NCBI RefSeq assembly: GCF_905171765.1
Contig: NC_053392.1
Coordinates: forward strand, 410,988,299 to 411,052,298
Source: Bufo bufo
Taxonomy: Eukaryota > Chordata > Amphibia > Anura > Bufonidae
Reading direction: 5' to 3'
Length of the DNA: 64,000 nucleotides
Translations under genes and position numbers: made by a program
Notes under the pieces: generated by a model
What the model was told of the DNA's origin: nothing
Seen by the model: the letters and a program-made list of their open reading frames with translations, nothing else
The model's database searches: none
Part shown: piece after piece, positions 34,320-45,900 of the stretch
Position numbering within the stretch: position 1 is the first letter of the stretch
Layout of the letters: each line of letters starts with the position of its first letter

Positions 34320-35577
34320 TCAGCAATTTTCACTGTGGCAGCCGCTTCCCTTGCGGGGATGAAAACCCGCCAGAAGTATACCCGGGACAGAAGCCGAAAC
34401 CGCTTTCCCTCGGATCCCTGGACGTGCGCTGTCTTCCGTACAGGTTTCCCTATCTTTCCATGGTTTGAGCAGATTCACATGGTACACCTGCTCCAGCTTT
34501 CGCCTCCCTGGCTGGTGTACCTTGTAATCTACCTCTCCAATTTTTTCAAGCACCTCATAGGGCCCCTGCCACCTAGCTAGGAACTTACTGTCTACAGTTG
34601 GTACCAGAATCAATACCCGTCAGAGGTCCGACCCGAGCCTGCCGATTATAGATCCTACTCTGGGCTCGCTGTGCTGCCTCCATATGCTCCCTAACCAGAG
34701 GTAAAACAGTTTCCATTCGTCCTTGCATCTGGGTGACGTACTCAACAACACTTCTGTGCAGTGTGGGTTGTTGTTCCCACGCCTCTTTGGCCACGTCCAA
34801 CAGACCGCGAGGGTGTCTGCCGTATAGCAGTTCGACGGGCGAGAACCCAGTAGAGGCACCTTTCGCACTGCGAACATGAGATAGGGCAGAATAAGGTCCC
34901 AGTCCCTCCCATCCTTAGAGACCACTCTTTTTAGCATATTTTTTAATCTTTGATTAAACCTCTCTACCAGGCCATCCGTTTGCGGATGATACACAGACGT
35001 CCGTAGCTGTTTAATGTGGAGCAACTTACAGAGTTCTCTCATGACCTTGGACATAAACTGGGTCCGTTGGTCAGTCAGAACCTCCTTAGGCAGACCCACG
35101 CAAGAAAACATCTCCATTAACTCCTTAGCTATGACTTTGGCTGATGTTTGCCGCCGTGGCACCACCTCCGGGTACCGAGTGGTGTAGTCGAGAACATCCA
35201 AGATGTGTTGATGTCCTCTAGCAGACGTTGGTATCACGCCTACGAGATCCATAGCGATTTGCTCGAACGAGACCTCGATAATCGGGAGGGGTACCAGAGG
35301 ACTACGGAAATGTGGCTGGGGGCTAGTTATCTGGCAAGTTGGCCAAGACTTACAATATTCTTCTACTTCTCTGAACACACTGGGCCAGTAAAACCGCTGT
35401 AGAATACGATCCTGCGTTTTTTTGCATTCCCAGATGACCCCAGAGAACATGCTGGTGGGCTAACTCTAACACGAGTTTGCGATAAGCCTGGGGCACCACC
35501 AACTGTTCAATGGATTCGCCTTGCAGCTGGGTTACTCGATACAACATCTCTTGATGAACCACAAAACGGGGAAACAC
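34320..35577 (-). pseudogene. Integrase of Gmr1-like copy 2
   Basis: The zinc domain spans 35577-35350 (HQHVLWGHLGMQK) and continues in the next frame with CKSWPTCQ, where one cysteine of the pair is Trp. The core runs 35450-34620 (MDLVGVIPTS, VLTDQRTQFMSKV, HPQTDGLVERFN); DRG reads DQR. The C-terminal module is at 34613-34320 (RWQGPYEVLEKIGEVDYKV). It lies upstream of RT in the direction of transcription. Confidence 0.87.
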
Positions 35578-35634
35578 CGCCTCTGCCCCTGGTTGTTGCG
35601 GTTCCCCATCTATTATTAATACATTTTCCCAGGC

Positions 35635-36477
35635 TCAGCATAGGGTTGGGTCCCGATGTTGTGCAATACCAAAATTATCCCAGGAGACATTGAGGTCGGC
35701 TAGCTCCAGACCTGGCGGCAGGTCCTCCATGTCTCCAACCATCACACTCAGCAGGGTTTTCTCCCCCTCTTCCACCGAAGTGGAGGTCACCCCTACCTCT
35801 GGCCCTTCGGACTCAGGTTCCCAGGGTTCTGGTCTCCCCCCTGAGCCGGGCCACTCTGCTAGGGTCACATCTGTCACACGGGTATCGGTAACTTTCGTGT
35901 CTGGCCATAGTGCCGGAAAACCGGGGTAGTCGCTCCCAATTATTTGTTCATAAGGTAATTTTGTGGCGACGGCTACCTCATGAGTCCACCTGCCGGCCAC
36001 CGTTGACAGAGAGACCAGGGTGGTGGGATAGTCCTTTAAGTCTCCATGAATGCATAAAACACCGACTTTTCAGCCAGTATACTCGGCGTGCCGCACCAGG
36101 GCAGCTCTTACAAGGGACACCAGGCTCCCTGAATCCAGCACTGCCACCGCCAGAGTGTCCCCCACTTCCACCTGGCACAGGTGGCTATTGTCTATAGTCT
36201 CGGAGGTACCTGTGGCAGACAGCTTCCTGGCATACAATGAGTGGCGGTAGCCATAGTTGGTATCCATGGGTTCACCTCGATGGGGACAGTCAGCCCTTAT
36301 GTGTGCAGGCTTCTGAGACCGCCAGCAGACCACCGGGACTGGGTCTGCAGGGGGTACGTCCCGGGCGGGTATTGTTGGCACCAGCCGCCGGGTCTGGGGT
36401 GGAGATTTCCGGGGTTTGACGGGCCTCCTCCCAAAAGAACCCCCCTGTAGTTTTCTCGTGGCCTCGTAGCGGTCCAC
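35635..36477 (-). pseudogene. Gag zinc knuckle and protease of Gmr1-like copy 2
   Basis: The frame 36477-36070 has a zinc-knuckle relic CWRSQKPAHIRADC with the second cysteine replaced by serine, then the protease with VAVLDSGSLVSLVR (DSG intact). The frame 36000-35635 continues towards integrase. A frameshift near 36478 separates this from the capsid frame. Confidence 0.8.
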
Positions 36478-37127
36478 CGGTTGACCATCTCTAAGGAATT
36501 ACCAGGAGACACCTGGCCGATCCAGTGCTGGAGAGGGTACTGCAAAGCCCTCCAGAACACATCCGCCAACAGACGGTCCAGCATAGCAGTGGGAGTCAAC
36601 ACGTCAGGCTGCAGCCATTTTTGCAACCGGTGTAGCAGGTCATAATATTGTGGTCTGGCGGGTTCAGCCGGGTTAAATTCCCACTGATGCACCCTCTGGG
36701 CCTGGACCACTACATTCACACCCAGTCTCGCAAGGATCTCACCTTTTACAGTCAGGTGGTTGGCCACTTGATCATCGGGGAGATTGAAAAAAACTTGCTG
36801 GGGTCCAGACTCCAGGAACGGAGCGACGACCTCAGCCCACTGGTCTCGGGGTAACTTTTCCCTCACGGCCACCTTTTCGAACACCGCCAAATAGGTCTCG
36901 ACGTCATCCGAGGGGGTCATCTTAGGGATTGACGCACGGAAAGCTTTCTGGACATCGTGGACTTTCAGGGATGCTCCTGCCACTTGCAATACCATCACAT
37001 GTTGCAATAGCAGAAGGTTAGTTTCCTGCTGCTGCTTGTTAGCCTCCCGCTGCTGCAAGTTAGCCTCCACGAGGCTATGTAGGACATGCACTTGTGTCGG
37101 GGAAAACACAAACTTTTCGGCCTTCAC
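36297..37127 (-). pseudogene. Gag capsid with SCAN-like domain, Gmr1-like copy 2
   Basis: An open stretch of 276 codons. It has a Gln-rich coiled-coil-like N-terminus (EANLQQREANKQQQE), a capsid N-terminal part (MTPSDDVETYLAVFEKVAV; QWAEVVAPFLESG) and a C-terminal part (residues about 150-230) with WLQPDVLTPTAMLDRLLADV and YPLQHWIGQVSPGN. The latter follows the SCAN pattern W-L-x-P-x-x-x-T-x-x-x-x-x-x-x-L and L-Q-x-W-I/V. SCAN domains of vertebrate zinc-finger proteins are known to derive from Gmr1-like capsids. The start codon is lost at the LTR deletion near 37125. Confidence 0.82.
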
Positions 37128-37418
37128 AGAGACTCCCCAGCTTCTCTGTCAGATGGAGGATAAACCACAGCCAGCTGAGACTGCTGGCTGGGTTTTATAT
37201 AGGCCAAAAAAAGACCCGGCCTGGAGCATGGGGAGAAGCTTTGGCTACTCCCAGTAAGAGCCGGCCTGAATCGGCTTTACAGCCATACTAACAACAAAAC
37301 ACTAGCACTAGCTGCCACTGCCACTGCCACTTAAAACTACCGGCTCTCACCTCACCGAGGCCAGGAATCTCAGTGAAACATACCTTCCATCAATGAAGGC
37401 CCCTTGCGCCTTCCTACA
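37125..37418 (-). repeat. Truncated 5' LTR of Gmr1-like copy 2
   Basis: Only 294 bp, matching 32619-32926 of the 3' LTR with small indels. The inner 276 bp of the LTR, the primer-binding site and the leader are missing, so gag joins directly to mid-LTR sequence. Confidence 0.83.
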
Positions 37419-37535
37419 GGATGTAAAAGTATAGTAAAAGTAGAAAATTAATAAATAAAGTATATTAGAAAAATTGTTTTAGGGGATTAGGGATAACGTA
37501 TTAAAAATTATTATAAAAGTTTCGTTACTCTTTAA

Positions 37536-38073
37536 GTTTTGAGTCTCTAATGAACACTTTTCTTCACCCACCTACTTTAGAAACCACTCAGCAGCAGCGG
37601 GCCATCCAGCAAAACCTCAACCAGAAGGTGGTGTCATACTTGGACTGCACCCTGCCACCCTAGATCCATAATCCCCTGGACTACTGGGCAGCCAAATGTT
37701 ATATGTGGTCACAACTGGCTGAATTTGCCCTGGACAAGCTTTCCTGCCTACCCCAAAGAGAGCTCACCTTTTAACAAGAAAAGTTTAGAGATTAACCTTT
37801 CTAAAGATGAATCAGGCGTGAATCAGCCAGATTTTCCATACACCGGTGTCTGATGCATCAGACTAGATCATTCTGGCAGTAGTTTTCTGACTGCAGTGTG
37901 CTGCCACACCAGAACATTATGAAAAATGGCCCATTATTTCTGGCCACGTGCTTCAGCCACTATTCTGATGCCACACACCTGCTGCCACTGCTGCCATCTT
38001 CTCCTACTTCCACCCACCATCTTGTTCCATTGCCCCCCCACCTCCCCAATTTGTGACTGGGCCACTGTGTTGA
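37536..38073 (+). pseudogene. hAT transposase remnant, copy B (3' piece)
   Basis: This continues the hAT copy after the TTAA insertion. DNA from 37600 to 37760 aligns with copy A 22845-23000 (QNLNQKVVSYLDCTLPP; QLAEFALDKLSCL in broken frames). The conserved dimerisation motif is damaged after about 37750. It is followed by the shared tail with CCACTGTGTTGACTCCT, cut at 38078 by chromovirus 2. Confidence 0.72.
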
Positions 38074-38078
38074 CTCCT

Positions 38079-38583
38079 TGTCGGGATTAGAAACCGTTAC
38101 CAGCCACATCCCAGGCGGTAGCCCTGCTTACTAGGCTACCGTCCTCTCTGGACATTACTCCCTGAAACCTATTATGTAACCTCAGTCTCGCCAAGCCTTG
38201 CTCATCACCCTTGATTCCCCACACCTGGTACTTCCCTATATAAGTCCAGCCCCTTGCACTCTAGCTTGCTGATTATTGAGCTCCTGAGCCTTGATCAAGC
38301 TTCTCCTCATCTGCTGCTCCTGCTACTACTGAAAGTCCACTACTGACCAGGAATTGCCTACCGACTACTCTTCTGCTTGTCCCTACCTACTGAACTGCTA
38401 CCACCGTTGCCATCCGGATTGTCTGACCACGCTTACTGCCGCCTGCCCTGACCCACCGCCTGCCTACCGACTACTCTTCTGCTTGTCCCTACCTACTACC
38501 TGCCTGCGGTCCTTGCCACTGGGCTCCACTCCTACCTCCAGCCAGCGGTCCTCTGACTCAGGTGAGCCTATAGGATTGTTACA
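38079..38583 (+). repeat. 5' LTR of chromovirus 2
   Basis: 505 bp. TATATAAG at 38237-38244 is 31 bp before GCTGATTATT (38268-38277), the inferred transcript start and self-primer. It matches the 3' LTR except at five positions, three of them in the first 22 bp. Confidence 0.93.
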
Positions 38584-38584
38584 G

Positions 38585-38594
38585 AATAATCAGC
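38585..38594 (+). promoter_or_regulatory. Self-priming primer-binding site of chromovirus 2
   Basis: AATAATCAGC, one base after the LTR, is the exact reverse complement of GCTGATTATT at 38268-38277 in the LTR, placed 31 bp after the TATA box. The gag ATG follows at 38601. Confidence 0.82.
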
Positions 38595-38600
38595 CCCACT

Positions 38601-41600
38601 ATGGAGTCCGCAATGGCCACTCTGCGTAAGCAGGTCTCCGAACTTCAAGAATTTGGTACTACATATCAGGAGAAATTTGCCCAGCTCCAAGGCGTAGTCC
38701 AAAGCCAACAGAGGGAGATTATTGAACTACAGAGGCAACTCCTGGACGTCCGCGGCGCGCCCGCAGACACCCGCATGCCACTCCCATCAAGATTCAGCGG
38801 CGACAGACGCCAGTATCGGGGGTTTCTAAACCAATGCCGCATCTATTTTCAGATGTACCCGGCCCCCTTCACCACCGAGAAAAAGAAGGTGCTATTCGTG
38901 GTCAATCTCCTGACGGATGAAGCATTAGCATGGGCATCACCATACGTGGAGACTAACAGTCAGCTCCTGGACAACCTAAACAACTTCATCACCGCCATGA
39001 GCCAAGTCTTCGATGACCCCAACCGCTGTGCGACAGCCGAGGCGCGACTACATGGTCTGCGGCAAGGGAGACGCTCCGTCGCCGAATAAACCGCCGAGTT
39101 TCGCCGTTGGGTCACGGACACCACCTGGAACCCAGCGGCACAGAGAAGCCAATTCCAGCGAGGCCTGTCAGAATTAATAAAGGACAAACTCGCCAGAGTT
39201 GAGGCCCCGGACGATCTGGATGACTTCATTCAGTTATGCATCCGGATAGATCAAAGACTCTCCGAGAGGAAGAAAGACTCTGGTCCTCGGACCACAGACC
39301 CACTTACTCCTTCTCTTCCACCGCCCAGCACGACCCCCAGTCAGTAACTGAACCTATGCAGGTCGACGCTCTACGTAGGTCTCTATCCACAGCTGAGAAG
39401 GAGAGAAGGCTGGCCGAAAACCTCTGCCTCTACTGTGGGGAGCCGGGTCATTTTGCCATCAAATGTCCTCATAAGATCCGAAAGACTATTGCCGTCACGG
39501 AGCTAAAGGAGCAACCACAGACTCCAACCCCACCAGCAGCCCCTGAAAATAACAACACGGCGGCTCATGGATCCCACTTCATCGTCCCCATCCTCATCGA
39601 CATTGAGGGGCGACAACTCCCCTGTTCAGCGATGTTAGACTCCGGGGCGGGAGGCAACTTCATGGACCTAACCTTCGCCCGCGAAAAGAACATTCCACTG
39701 ACAATCAAGGCAGCCCCCGTTGACCTGGAAACCGTCGACGGATCCCCACTCTCCTCGGGGCCGGCCACTCACGAGACCACCGAACTACAACTCCTCATAG
39801 AACCAGATCACCGTGAAAAGATCCACTTCTCTCTGATCGCCTCCCCGAAGTTCCCAGTGATCTTGGGCATCCCATGGTTGGCCACCCACAACCCCTCGGT
39901 GGACTGGGAAACCCGCTGCATACGATTCCAATCCGAGTTCTGCACGCTAAATTGCTCCCACAAACCCGTCCTTCCACCCGAAGACACCACCATCTCAAAA
40001 CTATCCGTCAAGGATCTGCTACCCCCTCAATACCGCAAGTTCCAGGATGTCTGCGACAAGAAAAACGCAGACAAGCTGCCACCACACCGACCCTACGACT
40101 GCCCTATAGAACTGTTGCCCGGGGCCGAAATACCCTTTGGCAGTATCTACTTCCTCTCAGAGCCTGAACTCAAGGCTCTGAAAGAGTACCTGGACGAGGA
40201 CCTGAGGAAGGGGTTCATCCGGCCCTCCACCTCCCCCGCGGGAGCCCCCTTTTTCTTCGTAGAGAAAAAAGACTCCTCCCTGCGTCCCTGCATAGACTAC
40301 AGAAAGCTTAATGACATAACCGTAAAAAACCGGTACCCGCTCCCACTGATTTCTGAACTCCTTGAGAGACTCCGGGAAGCGAAGATCTTCACCAAACTCG
40401 ACCTTCGAGGGGCCTACAACCTCGTCCGAATCCGCCCTGGGGACGAATGGAAGACCGCCTTCCGGACACGTTATGGTCATTTCGAGTACCTGGTTATGCC
40501 TTTCGGACTCTGCAATGCTCCCGCCACCTTCCAGCACTTTATTAACGACGTCCTCAGGGACATGCTGGATCTGTTTGTAGTCGTTTACCTGGACGACATC
40601 TTGATCTTCTCTGAAGACCTCGAGCAGCACCGCGAACACGTCCGCAGGGTACTGCAGAGACTCAGACAGAACTCTCTCTATATCAAGCTAGAGAAATGCG
40701 AGTTTGAGCGAACCACCACTCAGTTCCTTGGATACATCATCTCCCCAGAGGGCCTAAGTATGGACCCGGGGAAGGTCCAAGCTGTGATGAACTGGCCCGT
40801 TCCGAAAAACGAGAAGGAGATACAAAGATTCATTGGCTTCGCCAACTTCTATCGGAAGTTTATCCGGAACTTCTCTAAGGTCATAGCACCAATCACCCAA
40901 CTCACCAAGAAGGCAGTCCCCTTCTCCTGGACACCCGAGGCCGAGGAGGCATTCACCAAGTTGAAACTCCTTTTCACTTCTGCCCCAATCCTAATCCACC
41001 CGAACCCCGAGCTCCCATTTACAGTCGAAGTGGATGCATCAGACTCTGCGGTGGGGGCAGTTTTGTCACAACGGACAGGGGAGAGGATGCTATTACACCC
41101 GTGCGCATATTTCTCCAGCCAGATGTCCCCCTCCGAGAAGAACTATGACATCGGGAACAAAGAACTACTGGCGATCAAGGATGCCTTCTCCGAGTGGAGA
41201 CACCTGCTGGAGGGAGCCACCAACCCCATAATCGTACTAACTGACCACAAGAACCTCGAGTTCATCCGCAGGGCTATGAGACTCTCAGCCAGACAGGCCA
41301 GATGGAGCCTATTCTTTTCCCGCTTCAACTATCTCATCACCTATCGCCCTGGATCAAAAAACGGCAAGGCTGACGCCCTCTCCAGAATGTTTTCTGAGCC
41401 CTCACAGAGTAACAAGGGCCAAAATAACATCTTACCCGAGAGAAGGGTCGTAGGGGCCACCTACTCTAAAGAACTCCTGGGCACAATCAAAGAAGGATAC
41501 GAAAATGACCCCTTCCTCGCCCACCCCACAGGGAATGTCAGCCTTACGTTTAAGAACGGTCATTGGTTTCATCAGGACCTACAACTATATGTACCAGAAA

Positions 41601-42441
41601 TTGCACGGCTCGAAGTGCTCAAACTCAACCATGACTCCAAGCTGGCCGGCCATTTTGGCACAAGAAAGACCCAGGAGCTTCTCTCCCACTCCTTCTGGTG
41701 GCCAACATACAAGGAGGACATCAAGAGGTACATCTCCTCGTGCGCGGTCTGTGCCCGCAATAAGACTCCTCGTTCCTCCCCCGTGGGTCTGTTACAACCC
41801 CTCCCTATTCCCTCCCGCCCCTGGGGCTCGATCTCCATGGATTTTGTGGTAGACCTTCCTCCTTCAAAAGGGATGAACACTATCCTGGTCGTGGTCGACC
41901 GTCTCACCAAGATGGCCCATTTCATCCCCTACAAAGGCATACCCACCGCAAAACAGACGGCCGATCTAATTCTCAGAGAGGTCTTCAGGCTGCATGGGAT
42001 CCCGGACGACGTGGTCTCCGACCGAGGCGTACAATTTGCCTCAAAGTTCTGGAAGAACTTCTGCCTGGCGCTCGGGGTTAAAGTGAACCTATCCTCCGCT
42101 TTCCACCCTCAGTCAAACGGGCAGACTGAGAGAACTAATCAGACCCTAGAGCAGTACCTACGCTGTTTAAGCTCCCACCTGCAGGATGACTGGCTTGACC
42201 ATCTCCCCACGGCCGAGTTCGCCTACAACAATGCTGAGCATAGCTCAACCAAGCACAGCCCCTTCTTTGCTAACACAGGCTCGCACCCGGTGTTCATTCC
42301 CCACCTGCCCGTCGCCTCCACCCTTCCAGCAGTGGCCGAACGCCTAACAACCCTACAGGAGGCACAAAAGAACATTATAGACAACCTCCAGCTCGCCCAG
42401 AGGCGTTTTAAACAGGGAGCAGACAAACGTCGCAAACCCAC
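38601..42441 (+). pseudogene. Gag-pol of chromovirus 2 (5' part)
   Basis: Gag starts at the ATG at 38601 (MESAMATLRKQVSELQEFG, coiled-coil-like). A TAA at 39087-39089 replaces an aromatic codon by comparison with chromovirus 1. A frameshift in a C run near 39335 moves the frame, after which everything is open: zinc knuckle CLYCGEPGHFAIKC (39428-39469), protease MLDSGAGGNF (39630), RT with YLDDILIF (40587), RNase H VEVDASDSAVGAVLSQ (41025), integrase zinc domain (41620-41760) and core (MDFVVDLP, SDRGVQF, HPQSNGQTERTNQ). Gag and pol share one frame after the lesion, unlike chromovirus 1. It stops at 42441, where chromovirus 3 is inserted. Confidence 0.92.
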
Positions 42442-42899
42442 TGTCATGGTCTTACCTTCTTGCTGTTCTCCTTTGTTTGACATGTGCTGGCGGCCATCTT
42501 GGTTTCTGGGTTTCTTGTAGCCTTCCACCCTGCGGCTCCTCCTTCCCACTGGGAGGAGCTGGATGCCTAGCTCATATATATAGGAGGTCTGTGGCTTCAG
42601 TTCCTTGCTTGGTCCTCCTGTGTTCACATGCTTCTAAGACTGCTGCTGCTTCTGGTTCCTGATCCTGGCTTCGTCTGACTACCCTGCTGGTTCCTGATCC
42701 TGGCTTCGTCTGACTACCCTGCTGGTTCCTGATCCTGGCTTCGTCTGACTACCCTTCTGGTTCCTGACCCCTGGCCTCTCAAAGACTCTGCTTCGGTTTC
42801 ACCATACGTTTGGACTTTTGCCTTACAGCTTTATTTTCAATAAAGCCTTCTTATTTTCACTTATCTCTTGTTGTACGTCTGGTTCATGGTTCCGTGACA
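42442..42899 (+). repeat. 5' LTR of chromovirus 3
   Basis: TATATATA (42575-42582) precedes the inferred transcript start GCTTGGTCCT (42607-42616). A 35-bp unit around GATCCTGGCTTCGTCTGACT is repeated three times in tandem (about 42650-42770). AATAAA at 42839-42844 is a likely polyadenylation signal. Confidence 0.93.
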
Positions 42900-42901
42900 T
42901 T

Positions 42902-42911
42902 AGGACCAAGC
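42902..42911 (+). promoter_or_regulatory. Self-priming primer-binding site of chromovirus 3
   Basis: AGGACCAAGC, two bases after the LTR, is the exact reverse complement of GCTTGGTCCT at 42607-42616, about 30 bp after the TATA box. The gag ATG (42913) follows after one base, leaving no room for an 18-nt tRNA site. Confidence 0.83.
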
Positions 42912-42912
42912 C

Positions 42913-45900
42913 ATGAATTCTGACGGTACAGGGCCATCCTCGCTACCCATGCTGGTTGCCAGACTTGATCAGCAGGATCACCTGTTGGGTCAGTTCGCTG
43001 TGGCGTTGCTAACCCTGCTTGAACGCACGGCTCATTTCGCTCCCGTTGCCGATGGGTCGGTTGTCGCTCCTACTGCCGCTCCGGTTGTTGCGCCAGAGTC
43101 TACCCCGACACCTGTTGTTGCGCCTGCGGTGTTTCGGGGTATGACCGGTTCTGTCCCTCTTCCACAGCGCTTTGGGGGAGAGCCAACTCAGTGCCGAGGT
43201 TTCCTTAACCAGGTGGGCATTTATTTCGAGTTGCTGCCACATGCCTTTCCTACTGAGAGATCAAAGGTGGGCTTCTTGATCTCGCTGCTCTCGGACAAGG
43301 CCTTGGCCTGGGCCAGCCCTTTATGGGAGAACAACAATCCGGTGGTTGCCGAGTTTTCCGGTTTTGTTGCTTCTCTTCGGAAGGTATTCGATGTGCCGGC
43401 TCGTGCTGCCTCTGCTGCGAAGCTCCTTATGTCCATCAGACAGGGTTCACGATCCGTAGCTGAATACGCCATTGAGTTTCGTACCCTGGCAGCAGAGGTG
43501 GGCTGGAATAATGAGGCTCTGGTCGCTGCTTTCTCTCATGGTCTCACGGATGCCTTGAAGGATGAGGTTGCAGCTAAGGACCTACCAGTGGAGCTCGAGT
43601 CTCTTATTTCTTTCCTGATTTTGATTGACACCAGACTCAGGGAGAGACCTTCCTTTAAGGAGAGCCTGCGGAGGTCTTCTAACAGATTGGCGCCTACGTT
43701 TGCTGTCCCACCCGTGCCTCCCTCTCCTCCCACGCCTCCTTGGGATGACTTGTCTGGGGGTGAACCCATGCAGCTGGGGTTTGCTCGCCTGTCCGAGGGG
43801 GAGAGGGTTCTCCGGAGACGCGAGGGCCGATGCATGTACTGTGGTCTCGGTGGGCATTTTCGGTTGGCATGTCCGAACCGTCCGGGAAAACGCTCGCACC
43901 TGAGATCCTGTCGGGGGCAGATCTTGGGTGGAGTCTCCTCGTCCCCGGTTTCCCGTGTTGACAAACCACTGATCACTGTTGTCCTCTCCTGGGTCGGGGG
44001 CTCGGTGACGACCCAGGCGTTGGTGGACTCTGGTGCTGGTGGTTTGTTCATTGATAGTGTGTTCGCTGCCGCCAATTCCATTCCTCTGCAGGCTCGAGGT
44101 TCCCCACTGGCTCTTGAGGCGATAGACGGCAGACCCCTTCTGCCGCCACACGTGACTCATGAGACCCTTCCAGTGGGGATAGACATTGGTGCCGTTCACA
44201 GAGAGTCGGTCTGCCTCCAGGTTATTTCGTCTCCACACTACTCGGTGGTCTTGGGGTACCCCTGGCTCCAGAAGCATAATCCGACTTTCGATTGGAGATC
44301 GGCCGAGATCCTCTCGTGGTCACCGCAGTGTGGGACTAGTTGCATCCATGGGTCTGTCAAGTTGCTGTGTACTTCCTCGGACTCTCTGTTGCCTTCTGAA
44401 TACGAGGAGTACCGGGATGTATTCGATAAGGTGCGCGCGGTTGCCCTACCTCCGCACCGCCCATACGATTGTGCCATAGAGTTACAACCTGGTGCCGTTC
44501 CTCCTCGTGGCAAAGTCTATCCACTGTCGGTAGCGGAGAATGAGGCCATGGAGGAGTACGTGAGGGAGGCGCTTTCACGCGGACACATTCGCAAATCCTC
44601 GTCCCCGGCAGGGGCTGGATTTTTCTTTGTGAAAAAGAAGGGCGGTGAGTTGAGGCCTTGCATCGATTACAGGGGTCTCAATCGCATCACGATCAAGAAC
44701 GCTTACCCGATACCCTTGATTTCCGAGCTGTTCGATCGCCTTAAAGGGGCCACGGTCTTTACCAAACTCGACCTGAGGGCGGCATATAACCTGGTAAGGA
44801 TCAAGGCGGGCGATGAGTGGAAGACCGCGTTTAACACCAGGACCGGTCATTATGAATCCTTGGTTATGCCCTTTGGGTTGTGCAATGCGCCCGCAGTCTT
44901 TCAGGAATTCATCAACGATGTTTTCCGTGACCTGTTGCAGCAGTGTGTGGTGGTCTATTTGGATGACATCTTGGTATATTCTGAATCCATGGAGGCCCAC
45001 ATTCTGGATGTCAGACGAGTGTTGCAACGGTTACGAGAGAACAAGCTGTTCGGTAAGCTTGAGAAATGCGAATTTCACCGATCCCAGGTAACCTTCTTAG
45101 GTTACATCATTTCCGCTGAGGGGTTCTCCATGGATCCTGAGAAGGTTTCGGCTGTCTTACAGTGGCCCCAGCCCAGTGGTCTTCGTTCCCTGCAGCGCTT
45201 TTTGGGCTTCGCCAATTATTATCGGAAGTTCATCAGGGACTTTTCCATGCTGGCCAAGCCTCTCACGGATCTGACCAGGAAGGGCAGTAATTCCCAGGTC
45301 TGGCCGCTCGAGGCCATCCGAGCTTTTGAGGCCCTAAAGTCCGCTTTTGTGTCGGCTCCGATTCTGTCGCATCCCAACCCTGGGTTGCCCTTTGTCCTCG
45401 AGGTGGACGCGTCTGAGACGGGAGTAGGCGCCCTTCTGTCTCAGCGTAGAACACCAGAGGGTCCTCTGCTTCCTTGTGGGTTTTACTCCCGGAAACTGTC
45501 TTCCGCGGAGTGCAACTATCAGATTGGTGACAGGGAGTTATTGGCCATCGTGCAGGCCCTTAAAGAATGGAGGCACTTGCTCGAGGGTTCGGTGGTTCCG
45601 GTTCTCATCCTGACGGACCATAAGAATCTGACCTACCTTTCTGAGGCCAAGAGATTGACACCACGTCAGGCCAGATGGGCTCTGTTCTTGTCACGTTTTA
45701 ATTACGTGGTCTCCTACCTACCCGGTTCCAAGAACATCAGGGCGGATGCCCTATCACGGCAGTACTCTGAGCTGTCCAGGGAGGAGTCGATTCCGACTTC
45801 GGTCATACCTCCGAATCAGATCCTGGCCGCCATTCGCACCAGCCTGACCTCTCCCCTGGGTGAGCAGATTTTGGCGGCTCAATCTGGTGCTCCCTCTGGG

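Larger units (their letters stand above)
32343..37418 (-). mobile_element. Gmr1-like Ty3/gypsy element, copy 2
   Basis: Minus-strand order from 37418 down: truncated 5' LTR (37125-37418), gag with SCAN-like capsid (37127-36297), zinc knuckle and protease (36477-36070), integrase (35577-34320), RT (34261-33579), RNase H (33563-33074), purine tract, 3' LTR (32926-32343). A 4-bp target repeat GGAT (32339-32342 and 37419-37422) is confirmed because the other palindrome arm preserves the uninterrupted sequence (complement of CTTTAGGGATGTAAAAG near 31800). Frames are broken in several places. Confidence 0.9.
30765..37531. mobile_element. TTAA palindromic foldback element with nested insertions
   Basis: Left end AGAGTAACTAAGCTTTTATA starts after TTAA (30761-30764); the complementary right end finishes at 37531 before TTAA (37532-37535). 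Arms from the two halves pair along their length, centred near 32060 (GCTAAG and CTTAGC). Removing the Tc1 (30834-31764) and the Gmr1-like element (32343-37418) leaves a palindrome of about 750 bp. The insertion site in hAT copy B corresponds to an empty TTAA in copy A (22819-22822). The TTAA target suggests Kolobok/T2-like or piggyBac-like mobilisation. Confidence 0.85.
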
